Source: Bacillus massiliigorillae
Lineage (GTDB): Bacteria; Bacillota; Bacilli; Bacillales; DSM-1321
Length of the DNA stretch: 64,000 nt
Reading direction: 5' to 3'
Assembly: GCF_000380245.2 (NCBI RefSeq)
Contig: NZ_HG428741.1
Coordinates: forward strand, 439,271 to 503,270
Below are positions 34,579-42,556 of the stretch, one piece after another (position 1 is the stretch's first letter; every line of letters begins with the position of its first letter). The notes below the pieces were generated by a model. The model ran no database searches and had not been told where the DNA came from. It was given only the letters and a program-made list of their open reading frames with translations. Made by a program: the position numbers and the translations under genes.

Positions 34579-35121
34579 ATGATAGAAAGGATTATTTCCT
34601 TTTTTAGTGAAAATATTTTTTTCTTATTCATTATTTTGGGTATTGTTAGTTCCTTGTTTGGGAAGGAAAAAAAGGATAAACCGAAGCATAAACGTCCTGA
34701 ATTTGATCCTACGCCAAGACCTACTGCTCAACCTGTGCAAAAGCGTAAAGTGAAAGAAATAAAGCAAGTTCTGGAAGATTTAAATGCACCAAAGATGAAA
34801 GAAGTAAAACAAGCATTAGAAGATTTAAATCCAAAGAAGGTCAAAGAGCTTGTAAGCTCGGCGACTCATGTTAAGCCAGATGTTGAACAAGAGATATCTA
34901 ATTCGTATCAAGAGTTGCTTGAGCAACAAGCGAAGTGGGAGAAGCAAGCTGCTGCATTAGAGGCTAAAGCAAACGCAATTAAGCAAAGTAATCCATCAGC
35001 TATACAAAGCAATAATGGATTAAATGCTTTTCATAAAAATGAATTAGTAAATGGAATGATTATGTCTGAGGTGTTAGGACCTCCTAGATGTAAGAAGCCG
35101 CTTCAGCGTTTGAAAAAATAA
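34579..35121 (+). CDS. Membrane-anchored hypothetical protein at the yqfB position
   Basis: I do not recognise a catalytic domain in this 180-residue protein. It has one N-terminal transmembrane helix (IFFLFIILGIVSSLFG) and a long, highly charged cytosolic tail. Two adjacent 15-residue repeats are clear: VKEIKQVLEDLNAPK and MKEVKQALEDLNPKK, with a partial third (VKELV), followed by a Gln/Ala-rich predicted coiled coil. Position (after floA, before yqfC) corresponds to yqfB of B. subtilis, so a link with the FloA module is plausible but unproved. GAAAGGAGG precedes ATG. Confidence 0.75.
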   Translation: MIERIISFFSENIFFLFIILGIVSSLFGKEKKDKPKHKRPEFDPTPRPTAQPVQKRKVKEIKQVLEDLNAPKMKEVKQALEDLNPKKVKELVSSATHVKPDVEQEISNSYQELLEQQAKWEKQAAALEAKANAIKQSNPSAIQSNNGLNAFHKNELVNGMIMSEVLGPPRCKKPLQRLKK

Positions 35122-35145
35122 GGATGTATATTATAAAAAAGTGCT

Positions 35146-35193
35146 AGAACCCCGTTTCATTTCATACATATGAGATGAAAGGGGGTTCTTTTT
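35146..35193 (+). promoter_or_regulatory. Hairpin covering the yqfC ribosome-binding site
   Basis: AGAACCCC plus TTTCAT (35146-35160) pairs with ATGAAA plus GGGGTTCT (35175-35189), followed by TTTTT directly joined to the yqfC ATG at 35195. The only Shine-Dalgarno candidate (AAAGGGGG, 35178-35185) lies in the 3' arm. The loop contains CATACATAT, which resembles a sigma-E -10 element. It is either a terminator for floA-region transcripts, a translational switch, or both. Confidence 0.75.
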
Positions 35194-35194
35194 T

Positions 35195-35479
35195 ATGGCA
35201 AAAAAATGGAGTCAGAAAGTCAGACAAATGCTAACTAACACCATTGATCTTCCAAAGGATGTCATGATGGACCTACCTCGAATTACGATGATTGGTCAGC
35301 TACATATATATATAGAAAATCATAGAGGATTAGTGGCATTTTCAGATAATGAAATTCGGTTAGGGTTGAGTCAAGGGCAACTTTCGATAAAAGGGGAGAC
35401 TTTTGTCATTAAAGCCATTCTTCCTGAAGAGATACTATTAGAAGGTGTCATTAGCTCAGTTACATTCATTTCGTCCTAA
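35195..35479 (+). CDS. yqfC: Sporulation protein YqfC
   Basis: This 94-residue protein is in the YabP/YqfC family; yqfC and yqfD form a sigma-E-dependent pair in B. subtilis, and YqfC/YqfD are mother-cell sporulation proteins. It shows LTNTIDLPKDVMMDLPRI, the family core IENHRGLVAFSDNEIRLGL and the beta-rich LSIKGETFVIKAIL. Its start codon directly follows the T-run of a terminator-like hairpin. About 170 bases without a gene lie before yqfD. Confidence 0.9.
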   Translation: MAKKWSQKVRQMLTNTIDLPKDVMMDLPRITMIGQLHIYIENHRGLVAFSDNEIRLGLSQGQLSIKGETFVIKAILPEEILLEGVISSVTFISS

Positions 35480-35594
35480 TGGTATCGTTAAGAGCTTTCT
35501 TTTTAAATGAGTACGAGAGGATATTAAAGGACATTTAATGACGTTCTAGCCACCATTAGAGGGCGATATCCCCATTGTAAGAATGGAACTTAAT

Positions 35595-35630
35595 GAATTA
35601 AGAATTCGTCTTCTGATGAGTTCTTAATTC
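35595..35630 (+). other. Hairpin in the yqfC-yqfD gap
   Basis: GAATTAAGAA/TTCTTAATTC is a perfect 10-bp inverted repeat with a 16-base loop and no T-run, about 45 bases before yqfD. Its role is unknown. Confidence 0.5.
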
Positions 35631-35675
35631 CCACAAGAGAAAAAAATAGAAATGAATATATTCGGGAGGAAACCC

Positions 35676-36866
35676 ATGAAGAATCAATGGACAAACTTCT
35701 ATGCGGGAAATGTGGAAGTAAAAGCATATGGGCAACAAGTTGAAGCGTTTGTTAATGATATGGTAAGAAAACGGATACGTATTTGGAATATGAAAAAAAT
35801 GGGTACTGATGCTATTTGTTTTACAATTGCCTTATATAATGTGAAGAAAATGCGTGTAATAATTCGTAAATATGATTGTAAAGCTACCTTTCTTAAACGT
35901 TCAGGAGTACCTTTTTTGTGGCGTAGATTGCTTTTTAATAGTGGATTTCTAATAGGCTTTTTTCTTTTTCTTACATGTCTTTTTCTCTTATCCAATGTAG
36001 TATGGGGTATTGAAATATCAGGTGCAAAACCTGAAACGGAACATAAGATACGGCAACAATTAACGAAAATGGGTGTAGAAACAGGAAAGTTTCAATTTAA
36101 CATGGATGAATCTGGTACCATTCAGCAAAAGTTATCAAGCAGTATAGATGAGATTACGTGGGTTGGAGTGGAGTTGAAAGGGACAACCTTCCATCTTCAA
36201 GTAGTAGAAAAGAAAGAGCCTAAACGAGCCAAGATGGACTCGCGGCAAAATATTATAGCGAATAAAAAAGCAATCGTGCGGAAAATATTTGTTGAAAAAG
36301 GTAAAGCGGCCGTTAGTGTGAATGATTATGTTAATAAGGGGCAAGTGCTTGTTTCGAGTAATATTAGTAATAATGATAAGTCTTCAGTGCTTGTTCCAGC
36401 TAAAGGAAGTGTTTGGGGAGAGGTTTGGTATAAGTCAGATGTGGCAATTCCTTTAAAGACTGAATTCTCAGTATTTTCCGGAAAAGAAGAAACAAAACAT
36501 TATGTCAAAATGAAGACATTTTCCCTGCCAATTTGGGGTTTCAAAAAGACTACAATTGTGAATTATGAGAAAGATATAACGGATAAGCCCTTATTTTTCC
36601 TTGGATGGAAGCTACCTTTTTCTTATAAAACAGTTACATTTCGTGATAAAGAAAGCGTTGTTAGGGAATATTCAAAAAAAGAAGCGATTCTAAGAGGGCA
36701 CGAAGTAGCTGAAAATGATTTAAAAAAAATGCTTCCTAAAAATAGTGAAGTGATTGGTCGAAAAGTTTTGCGCGAAAGTTTTGAGAGTGGTAAAGTTATA
36801 TTATCTATACATTACCAAGTACTAGAAAATATCGCAATTGAACGACCAATTATTCAAGGAGATTAG
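35676..36866 (+). CDS. yqfD: Sporulation protein YqfD
   Basis: YqfD is a 396-residue, single-pass membrane protein of the sporulation YqfD family. A transmembrane helix (GFLIGFFLFLTCLFLLSNVVWG, near residues 85-106) divides an N-terminal cytosolic part from a large extracytoplasmic region beginning with EISGAKPETEHKIRQQL, a FtsQ/POTRA-like pattern. KAIVRKIFVEKGKAAVSVNDYV is a conserved block. GGGAGG precedes ATG 35676 by six bases, making the ATG at 35652 unlikely. Confidence 0.93.
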   Translation: MKNQWTNFYAGNVEVKAYGQQVEAFVNDMVRKRIRIWNMKKMGTDAICFTIALYNVKKMRVIIRKYDCKATFLKRSGVPFLWRRLLFNSGFLIGFFLFLTCLFLLSNVVWGIEISGAKPETEHKIRQQLTKMGVETGKFQFNMDESGTIQQKLSSSIDEITWVGVELKGTTFHLQVVEKKEPKRAKMDSRQNIIANKKAIVRKIFVEKGKAAVSVNDYVNKGQVLVSSNISNNDKSSVLVPAKGSVWGEVWYKSDVAIPLKTEFSVFSGKEETKHYVKMKTFSLPIWGFKKTTIVNYEKDITDKPLFFLGWKLPFSYKTVTFRDKESVVREYSKKEAILRGHEVAENDLKKMLPKNSEVIGRKVLRESFESGKVILSIHYQVLENIAIERPIIQGD

Positions 36867-36869
36867 GGA

Positions 36870-37832
36870 ATGACAATAGAACAAAAAATGGTTGAAGTAA
36901 ATTTAAAAACACCGAATGAAGCGTTATCCCTTCTTGGAACAGGTGATAGTAACATAAAGGTTCTTGAAGAAGAGCTAGAGATATCCATTGTGACAAGAGG
37001 CGAATCCATCTTAATTGGTGGAGATTCAGAAAAAGTTGAACTGGCAAATGACATAATTAAATCGCTTCTTTTAGTAATTAGAAAAGGAATCTCAATTAGT
37101 ACACGAGATGTTTCGTATGCAATCTCTCTCGCAAAAAAAGGGACTTTAGAATACTTTCAAGATATGTATGATGAAGAAATAGCAAAAACGGTAAAGGGTA
37201 AGCCGATTCGAATTAAGACGTTAGGTCAAAAGCATTATATTACTGCCATTCGTAAACATGATATTGTGTTTGGAATTGGTCCTGCCGGTACTGGTAAGAC
37301 ATATTTAGCAGTAGTAATGGCCGTGTCAGCTCTAAAGAATGGTAAAGTGAATAAAATCATTTTAACGAGACCTGCTGTTGAAGCGGGAGAAAGCTTAGGC
37401 TTCCTACCAGGTGACTTGAAGGAGAAAGTAGATCCTTACTTAAGACCACTTTATGACGCTTTACATGACGTTTTAGGTGCTGAGCATACGCAACGTCTAA
37501 TTGATCGCGGTATTATCGAAGTAGCACCACTAGCTTATATGCGTGGAAGAACTTTAGATGATGCTTTCGTTATTCTAGATGAAGCTCAAAATACAACAGA
37601 AGCACAAATGAAAATGTTTTTAACTCGATTAGGTTTTGGCTCAAAAATGATTATTACAGGTGATCGTTCTCAAATTGATTTACCGAGAGGAGCTAAATCT
37701 GGATTAGTAGCTGCAACGGAGATATTAAGTGAAGTAGAAGGTATAAGCTTTATTTATCTTGATGGAAGTGATGTTGTGCGTCACCGACTAGTAGGTAGAA
37801 TTGTTGAAGCTTACCAAAAACATAATTCATAA
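36870..37832 (+). CDS. phoH: PhoH family ATPase
   Basis: This 320-residue protein has an N-terminal KH-like domain and a PhoH ATPase domain with Walker A GPAGTGKT near residues 136-143, EAGESLGFLPGDLKEKVDPY, and Walker B FVILDEAQN near residue 235. PhoH proteins are linked to RNA metabolism and often neighbour ybeY, as here (two genes downstream). It starts three bases after yqfD. Its TAA stop touches element copy F with no spacer. Confidence 0.94.
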   Translation: MTIEQKMVEVNLKTPNEALSLLGTGDSNIKVLEEELEISIVTRGESILIGGDSEKVELANDIIKSLLLVIRKGISISTRDVSYAISLAKKGTLEYFQDMYDEEIAKTVKGKPIRIKTLGQKHYITAIRKHDIVFGIGPAGTGKTYLAVVMAVSALKNGKVNKIILTRPAVEAGESLGFLPGDLKEKVDPYLRPLYDALHDVLGAEHTQRLIDRGIIEVAPLAYMRGRTLDDAFVILDEAQNTTEAQMKMFLTRLGFGSKMIITGDRSQIDLPRGAKSGLVAATEILSEVEGISFIYLDGSDVVRHRLVGRIVEAYQKHNS

Positions 37833-37965
37833 GAAAAATCGTCACCGGTCTTTTTGGATTGATGTTTATACTTCTTGTTCTACTTCAAATCCAAAAAGAG
37901 CTATGAGGCAGAAATAAGACGAGCATAGCAGGTGTAAGTTTAGACAGTGTGCCAAATTTTATAAT
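37833..37965 (-). repeat. Structured intergenic element, copy F (reverse, hairpin deleted)
   Basis: Read on the - strand it has AAAATTTGG, TGTCTAAACTTACACC, GCTATGC, GTCTTATTTCTGCC, CATAGC, the second arm CTTTTTGGATT/AATCCAAAAAG and ACCGGTGACG. The GAAATAAG arm and the GAAAACC/GGTTTTC hairpin are missing, so this is a deletion derivative. It begins immediately after the phoH stop. Confidence 0.85.
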
Positions 37966-37976
37966 ATATAATCTAT

Positions 37977-38020
37977 AAAAACCGCTTACTGTTCATATAC
38001 AGTGAAGCGGTTTTTCTTTT
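37977..38020 (+). terminator. Terminator downstream of phoH and copy F
   Basis: AAAAACCGCTTaCTGT pairs with ACAGTgAAGCGGTTTTT, with one G/A-type mismatch, then more T. The following 250 bases to pgpH hold no gene; they should contain the pgpH promoter. Confidence 0.92.
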
Positions 38021-38278
38021 TGATATGACATTATTTTCATATTTATGTTAAACTTTGATGTACTTACGAAATAAAGTGTTATTCGAATTTATTAAAAAGT
38101 TAGATATGCAACTTTGTGAATGTCAACAAACTTTGAACAATCTATTATAAAGGTATCGAATGAACTCTTTTTCATAATGAAAGTTAGCTTAAAAACTGCT
38201 ATGCTTTTTATGATGAAACAATTCACTAATGACTTTGTATTGGCATGTTAAAAGGTGATTTGGAGGAATATTGCGATT

Positions 38279-40432
38279 ATGGATATTAATCAATTAATGT
38301 CAAAAGTGAAGCAATTGCTTCAACATACGGTTTTCCAAGTGCTTCTTTTTGTCATTCTTGCTCTCGTTTCTTATGGAGTTATGTTTTCAAATGTGAAGCC
38401 GGAAAAGGTAGATGTTCAATTACTTCAGGTTGCGAATGAAACGCTTAGAGCACCAAAAACAGTCGAAGATGTTGAAAAAACAAAGCAGGAAAAACAAGAT
38501 GCTGTTAAGCAAGTAGACGATGTTTATACTACTAAAAAGGAATATGGAGAAAATCGGGTAGATTTAATATCATCCATCTTTGATGCTGCTGCTGAAGTTA
38601 AAAAAGAAAGTGAAAAGAAAAATGTTTCTAGTGTGCTGACGAAAGAAGAAAAGGAAGAATTATCAAATAATAATTTGACTTTATTAAAGAAGAAGTTGGC
38701 TGATGATGTAAATAAAGATCTTACAGATGATGTATATAAAGCACTCTTAAATGCATCTGATAGAGAGCTGCAAAATGCCAAAGATACAACGATTACTGCT
38801 ATTAACACAGTAATGCGTGAGAAAATAGCAGCTACAGAAGTTGAAAATGCTAAAAAGTCTGTTGAGGACGAAATTAAATATATATCAATGCCAACTGATT
38901 TAAAAAAGGCTTCCCTTTCTTTAGCAAGGTATGCCATTACACAAAACTACTTCTTCGATCTTAAGAAAACGGAAGAACAGCGACAAGCTGCGTTAGAAAG
39001 CGTAGAACCTGTTAAAATTCTTCAAGGGCAAATTTTAGTTGAAAAAGGGCAACTAGTGGATCGTGAAGTTTACCGAAATTTAAAGCTAACAGGATTACTA
39101 AACAATGAACACTCCGTATTGCCGTTTCTTGGTTTAGGTATTTTAGTGGTTTTAGTGTTCGGATGTATGTTTTATTTTTATCATAAAATGGAAATAAAAA
39201 ATGAGCAAAGACATAATCAAATCTTGATTTTTAGCTTGGTTTTTATTATTGCTATCGCTATATTAAAAACAGTAAGTTTATTTTCTAATGAAAGTGTAGA
39301 TTTAAGGTTCTTTATTCCCGCCGCAATGGGCACAATGATACTGAAGATCTTACTAGATAATCGTTATTCTCTTGTATTTACGATTATTTTGAGTATATTC
39401 GGAGCGATAATTTTTAATGAAAATACAACTACTAATTTTAATTTTTCAATTTGTATTTATATATTATTAAGTGGAATTGCCTCATTGCTCTTACTTTCAA
39501 CAAAAAACTTTCGTTCAAAGTTATTTCAAGCAGGCTTTCTGTTATCACTTGTTAATGTATTAATTATTTTTGCAGTGGTTTTAATAATGGATTTGCAAGT
39601 AGCTAATTTAGAATATGTATTTCATATATTAGCTGCATTTGTTTCGGGCATTTCTTCGTCTATATTAGCCATTGGGTTATTACCGTTATTTGAAGGAAGT
39701 TTTGGAATACTATCGACGATGAAATTGATTGAATTATCGAATCCAAATCATCCTTTGTTACGAAAAATTTTAATAGAAGCACCAGGTACATATCATCATA
39801 GTGTGATGGTCGCCAATTTAGCTGAAGCAGCTAGTGAAGCCATTGGTGCCAATGGCCTTCTGGCGAGAGTAGGGTGTTATTATCATGACATTGGTAAAAC
39901 AAAACGCCCGCAGCTATTTATTGAAAATCAAATGAATATCGAGAATCCACATGATAAATTACAGCCTGCAGCAAGCAGGGATATAATAATTGCTCATGTG
40001 GTAGATGGCTCAAAAATATTAAAGAAATATAAAATGCCACAAGAAATTATTGATATTGCTGAACAACATCATGGAACAACACTATTAAAGTTTTTCTACT
40101 ACAAAGAGAAAGAACTGAACGATGATGTGAAAGAAGAAGATTATCGTTATCCAGGACCGAAGCCACAAACGAAGGAGTCAGCGGTTGTTAGTGTTGCTGA
40201 CAGTGTTGAGGCTGCGGTACGATCAATGAAAAGCCCAACTCGTGAGAAAATTGAAATGCTAGTTAAGAGTATTATTCATGATCGTTTGAATGATGATCAA
40301 TTTTCCGAGTGTGATATAACGATTAAAGAATTGGATATTGTTGAGAAAACACTATGTGAAACATTGAATGGTATATTTCATTCAAGAATTGAATATCCAG
40401 ATGTGAAAAATGAAAAGAAACAGGTGAAGTAA
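38279..40432 (+). CDS. pgpH: Cyclic-di-AMP phosphodiesterase PgpH (7TM-HD)
   Basis: PgpH hydrolyses cyclic di-AMP to pApA. The 717-residue protein has an N-terminal membrane helix, an extracellular 7TMR-HDED helical domain (to about residue 270), seven transmembrane helices, and a cytosolic HD domain with YHHSVMVANLAEAA, YYHDIGK, IIIAHVVDG and EQHHGTTL, giving the metal-binding histidines and aspartate. GGAGG at 38262-38266 serves ATG 38279, although spacing is 12 bases; an upstream GTG 38255 overlaps poorly with that site. Confidence 0.93.
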   Translation: MDINQLMSKVKQLLQHTVFQVLLFVILALVSYGVMFSNVKPEKVDVQLLQVANETLRAPKTVEDVEKTKQEKQDAVKQVDDVYTTKKEYGENRVDLISSIFDAAAEVKKESEKKNVSSVLTKEEKEELSNNNLTLLKKKLADDVNKDLTDDVYKALLNASDRELQNAKDTTITAINTVMREKIAATEVENAKKSVEDEIKYISMPTDLKKASLSLARYAITQNYFFDLKKTEEQRQAALESVEPVKILQGQILVEKGQLVDREVYRNLKLTGLLNNEHSVLPFLGLGILVVLVFGCMFYFYHKMEIKNEQRHNQILIFSLVFIIAIAILKTVSLFSNESVDLRFFIPAAMGTMILKILLDNRYSLVFTIILSIFGAIIFNENTTTNFNFSICIYILLSGIASLLLLSTKNFRSKLFQAGFLLSLVNVLIIFAVVLIMDLQVANLEYVFHILAAFVSGISSSILAIGLLPLFEGSFGILSTMKLIELSNPNHPLLRKILIEAPGTYHHSVMVANLAEAASEAIGANGLLARVGCYYHDIGKTKRPQLFIENQMNIENPHDKLQPAASRDIIIAHVVDGSKILKKYKMPQEIIDIAEQHHGTTLLKFFYYKEKELNDDVKEEDYRYPGPKPQTKESAVVSVADSVEAAVRSMKSPTREKIEMLVKSIIHDRLNDDQFSECDITIKELDIVEKTLCETLNGIFHSRIEYPDVKNEKKQVK

Positions 40433-40903
40433 ATGCTTTCTATAGATTTTATAGATGAGTTGAATAAAGTAAAAGAAGAAGAAATAGAATTAATCCAAGG
40501 AATTCTAGCGTTTGCTGCAAAAGCAGAAGGTATTGAAGAAGAATGTGAAGTGTCAGTAACTTTTGTAGATAATGAAGCAATTCGAGAAATTAATAAAGAA
40601 TATCGTGGTAAGGATGCTCCTACAGATGTTATTTCTTTTGCTATGGAAGAACTAGGAGAAGATGAAATAGCGATTATTGGAGGAGATTCGACTAGAGTAC
40701 TTGGAGACCTTATCATTTCTATCGATCGCGCAAAGGAACAGGCGGAAGAATATGGACATTCTTTTGAGCGTGAACTTGGATTTCTAGCTTTACATGGATT
40801 TTTGCACTTATTAGGCTATGATCATATCGAGAAAGAGGATGAAATCGTTATGTTTAATAAGCAAAAGGAAATATTAGAAAACTATGGCCTATCCAGGGGA
40901 TAA
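40433..40903 (+). CDS. ybeY: Endoribonuclease YbeY, rRNA maturation
   Basis: YbeY is a zinc metalloendoribonuclease for 16S rRNA 3' processing and ribosome quality control. The 156-residue protein has the zinc motif HGFLHLLGYDH near the C-terminus (three histidines), GDLIISIDRA and YRGKDAPTDVISFA. It begins directly after the pgpH stop and its end overlaps dgkA by 20 bases, so translation is coupled. Confidence 0.95.
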   Translation: MLSIDFIDELNKVKEEEIELIQGILAFAAKAEGIEEECEVSVTFVDNEAIREINKEYRGKDAPTDVISFAMEELGEDEIAIIGGDSTRVLGDLIISIDRAKEQAEEYGHSFERELGFLALHGFLHLLGYDHIEKEDEIVMFNKQKEILENYGLSRG

Positions 40904-41264
40904 TCGAAAAATCTCTTTTATACGCAGTGTTGGTTTTGCCTTACAGGGGATTTTAACGTCATTTCGAGAGCGGAATATAATCATTCATTACATTGCAGCT
41001 GTAGTAGCTGTAGTAGCAGGTGTATTTTTTTCTATTTCGTCTATAGAATGGTTATTTGTGATCACAAGTATAGCAGGGGTCATAGTGCTAGAAATGGTCA
41101 ATACAGCGATTGAAAAAGTAGTTGATTTAATTACGAGTGATTATCATATACTTGCTGAAAAGGCAAAAGATCTCGCAGCGGGTGCTGTGCTAATATACGC
41201 CATCTATTCAATGGTTGTTGGTGTCATTATCTTTTTACCTAAGATTTATGATTTTATATCATGA
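40884..41264 (+). CDS. dgkA: Diacylglycerol kinase / undecaprenol kinase
   Basis: This integral membrane kinase of 126 residues has three transmembrane helices. In Gram-positive bacteria the DgkA family mainly phosphorylates undecaprenol. The catalytic glutamate block is LEMVNTAIEKVVDLI, with KDLAAGAVLIYAI in the third helix. FALQGILTSFRERNIIIHY is the N-terminal conserved segment. Its ATG lies inside ybeY. Confidence 0.93.
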   Translation: MAYPGDNRKISFIRSVGFALQGILTSFRERNIIIHYIAAVVAVVAGVFFSISSIEWLFVITSIAGVIVLEMVNTAIEKVVDLITSDYHILAEKAKDLAAGAVLIYAIYSMVVGVIIFLPKIYDFIS

Positions 41265-41341
41265 CTGAATAGAAGAACTGGATGAAAAGAAAGTATTACG
41301 ATTTTGTAATGCTTTCTTTTTTATATGAGGGGGGAATTAGA

Positions 41342-41941
41342 TTGAAAAAAATTAACTGGTATGATGGAAGTGAATTAGTTATTAAAGGAGATAGCTGCTT
41401 GAATGTGAAAAAGGGAACAAAACTGGTATTTCCGGAAACTAAGATTAACGGAGAAGTATGGCTTGAGGCAATGGATGTAGAGGACATAATCAATCATGCA
41501 AGATGTATTAAGGACAAAGATTCGACCATCCCTCTCGTTTGTAATAGTATTTGGCTTGATCAAGACAGAATCAGCTTGTTTTTACAGAACGAAGCATTGT
41601 TTGATAAAGTGGTTATTCTTCCTTATAAACGAGGTAGGGCATTAGATGAGCGAACCTTTTGGGAATGCTATCATGAAATTTTGGAGTGTCTTCATACTAT
41701 TCCAAAGCATAAGCTGATTATTGATTTAATTATGGCGACTACGATTTCCGCAAGTACCAAAACAGTTAGCTCGTTTGCTAGCATTGCAAGGACATTGATG
41801 TTTGATGGCTATCAAACATTAATTTCACTTGATAATTATCGTTTGCACAGCAAAGATCTGGAAAAGGATGAGAATCTTCAAAGTTTATCTGAAGTGTTAA
41901 TAGAGAATGATTTGACGTATTTGTTAGGTTTGGAGGGTTAA
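41342..41941 (+). CDS. Unrecognised soluble protein between dgkA and cdd
   Basis: I do not recognise this 199-residue protein, and it has no signal peptide or membrane helix. It starts KKINWYDGSELVIKGDSC and has regular alternation of polar and hydrophobic residues suggesting a globular alpha/beta fold; the C-terminal half (LIIDLIMATTISASTKTVSS) looks helical. TTG 41342 with AGGGGGGA about seven bases upstream is the best start; the ATG at 41282 has no site. In B. subtilis dgkA is followed directly by cdd, so this is an additional gene. Codon use looks like its neighbours. Real-gene confidence is good; function unknown. Confidence 0.75.
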   Translation: MKKINWYDGSELVIKGDSCLNVKKGTKLVFPETKINGEVWLEAMDVEDIINHARCIKDKDSTIPLVCNSIWLDQDRISLFLQNEALFDKVVILPYKRGRALDERTFWECYHEILECLHTIPKHKLIIDLIMATTISASTKTVSSFASIARTLMFDGYQTLISLDNYRLHSKDLEKDENLQSLSEVLIENDLTYLLGLEG

Positions 41942-42154
41942 AGTGTAATTTATTGCTTTGAAAAGGAAAAGAATTAAAGTCTTATGTGTACATATGCACA
42001 AAATTAGTTAAAATAAAATGTATGCCTTTTATCTGGAGTAATTTTGAAAAGTGTGTAAAGTATAACAAGTATATTACATTTTCAGTTAATAACTCCGTGA
42101 TAATTAAAAATATTGTAAAATAAAAATATGCCCTTTTTGAAAGGAAGTTTAGTT

Positions 42155-42556
42155 ATGGATTCAAAACAACTTATGGAAGAAGCAAAAAAAGCACGTGAGA
42201 AAGCATATGTACCTTATTCAAAGTTCAAGGTAGGGGCTGCATTGCTTACAAAAGACGGAAAAGTATATCATGGTTGTAATATAGAAAACGCAGCTTATAG
42301 CTTATGTAATTGTGCAGAGAGAACTGCACTATTTGCAGCTTATGCGGAAGAAGATAAAGAATTTAGTGCACTTGCAGTAGTTGCTGATACAAAGAGACCT
42401 GTACCACCTTGTGGAGCTTGTCGCCAAGTTATTTCAGAACTTTGTCCGAAAGATATGGTTGTCTATTTGACGAACTTAGAAGGTGATGTTCAAGAAATAA
42501 CAGTTGATCAATTATTACCAGGAGCATTTTCACCGGAGGATTTAGATGACAAGTAA
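42155..42556 (+). CDS. cdd: Cytidine deaminase
   Basis: Cdd deaminates cytidine and deoxycytidine in pyrimidine salvage. The 133-residue tetrameric-type enzyme has CAE at residues 53-55 and PCGAC with C86 and C89, completing the three-cysteine zinc site, plus NIENAAYS. AAAGGAAG precedes ATG 42155; the ATG at 42128 lacks one. Its end overlaps the era start by 11 bases, as is usual in Bacillus. Confidence 0.96.
   Translation: MDSKQLMEEAKKAREKAYVPYSKFKVGAALLTKDGKVYHGCNIENAAYSLCNCAERTALFAAYAEEDKEFSALAVVADTKRPVPPCGACRQVISELCPKDMVVYLTNLEGDVQEITVDQLLPGAFSPEDLDDK

Noticed and set aside
38524..38937. 137-codon - strand frame inside pgpH
   Set aside because: It is antisense to the well-conserved extracellular domain of PgpH and has no ribosome site.
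41990..42005. TGTGTACATATGCACA near-palindrome upstream of cdd as an operator
   Set aside because: It is imperfect, a single occurrence, and resembles no operator I can name with confidence.
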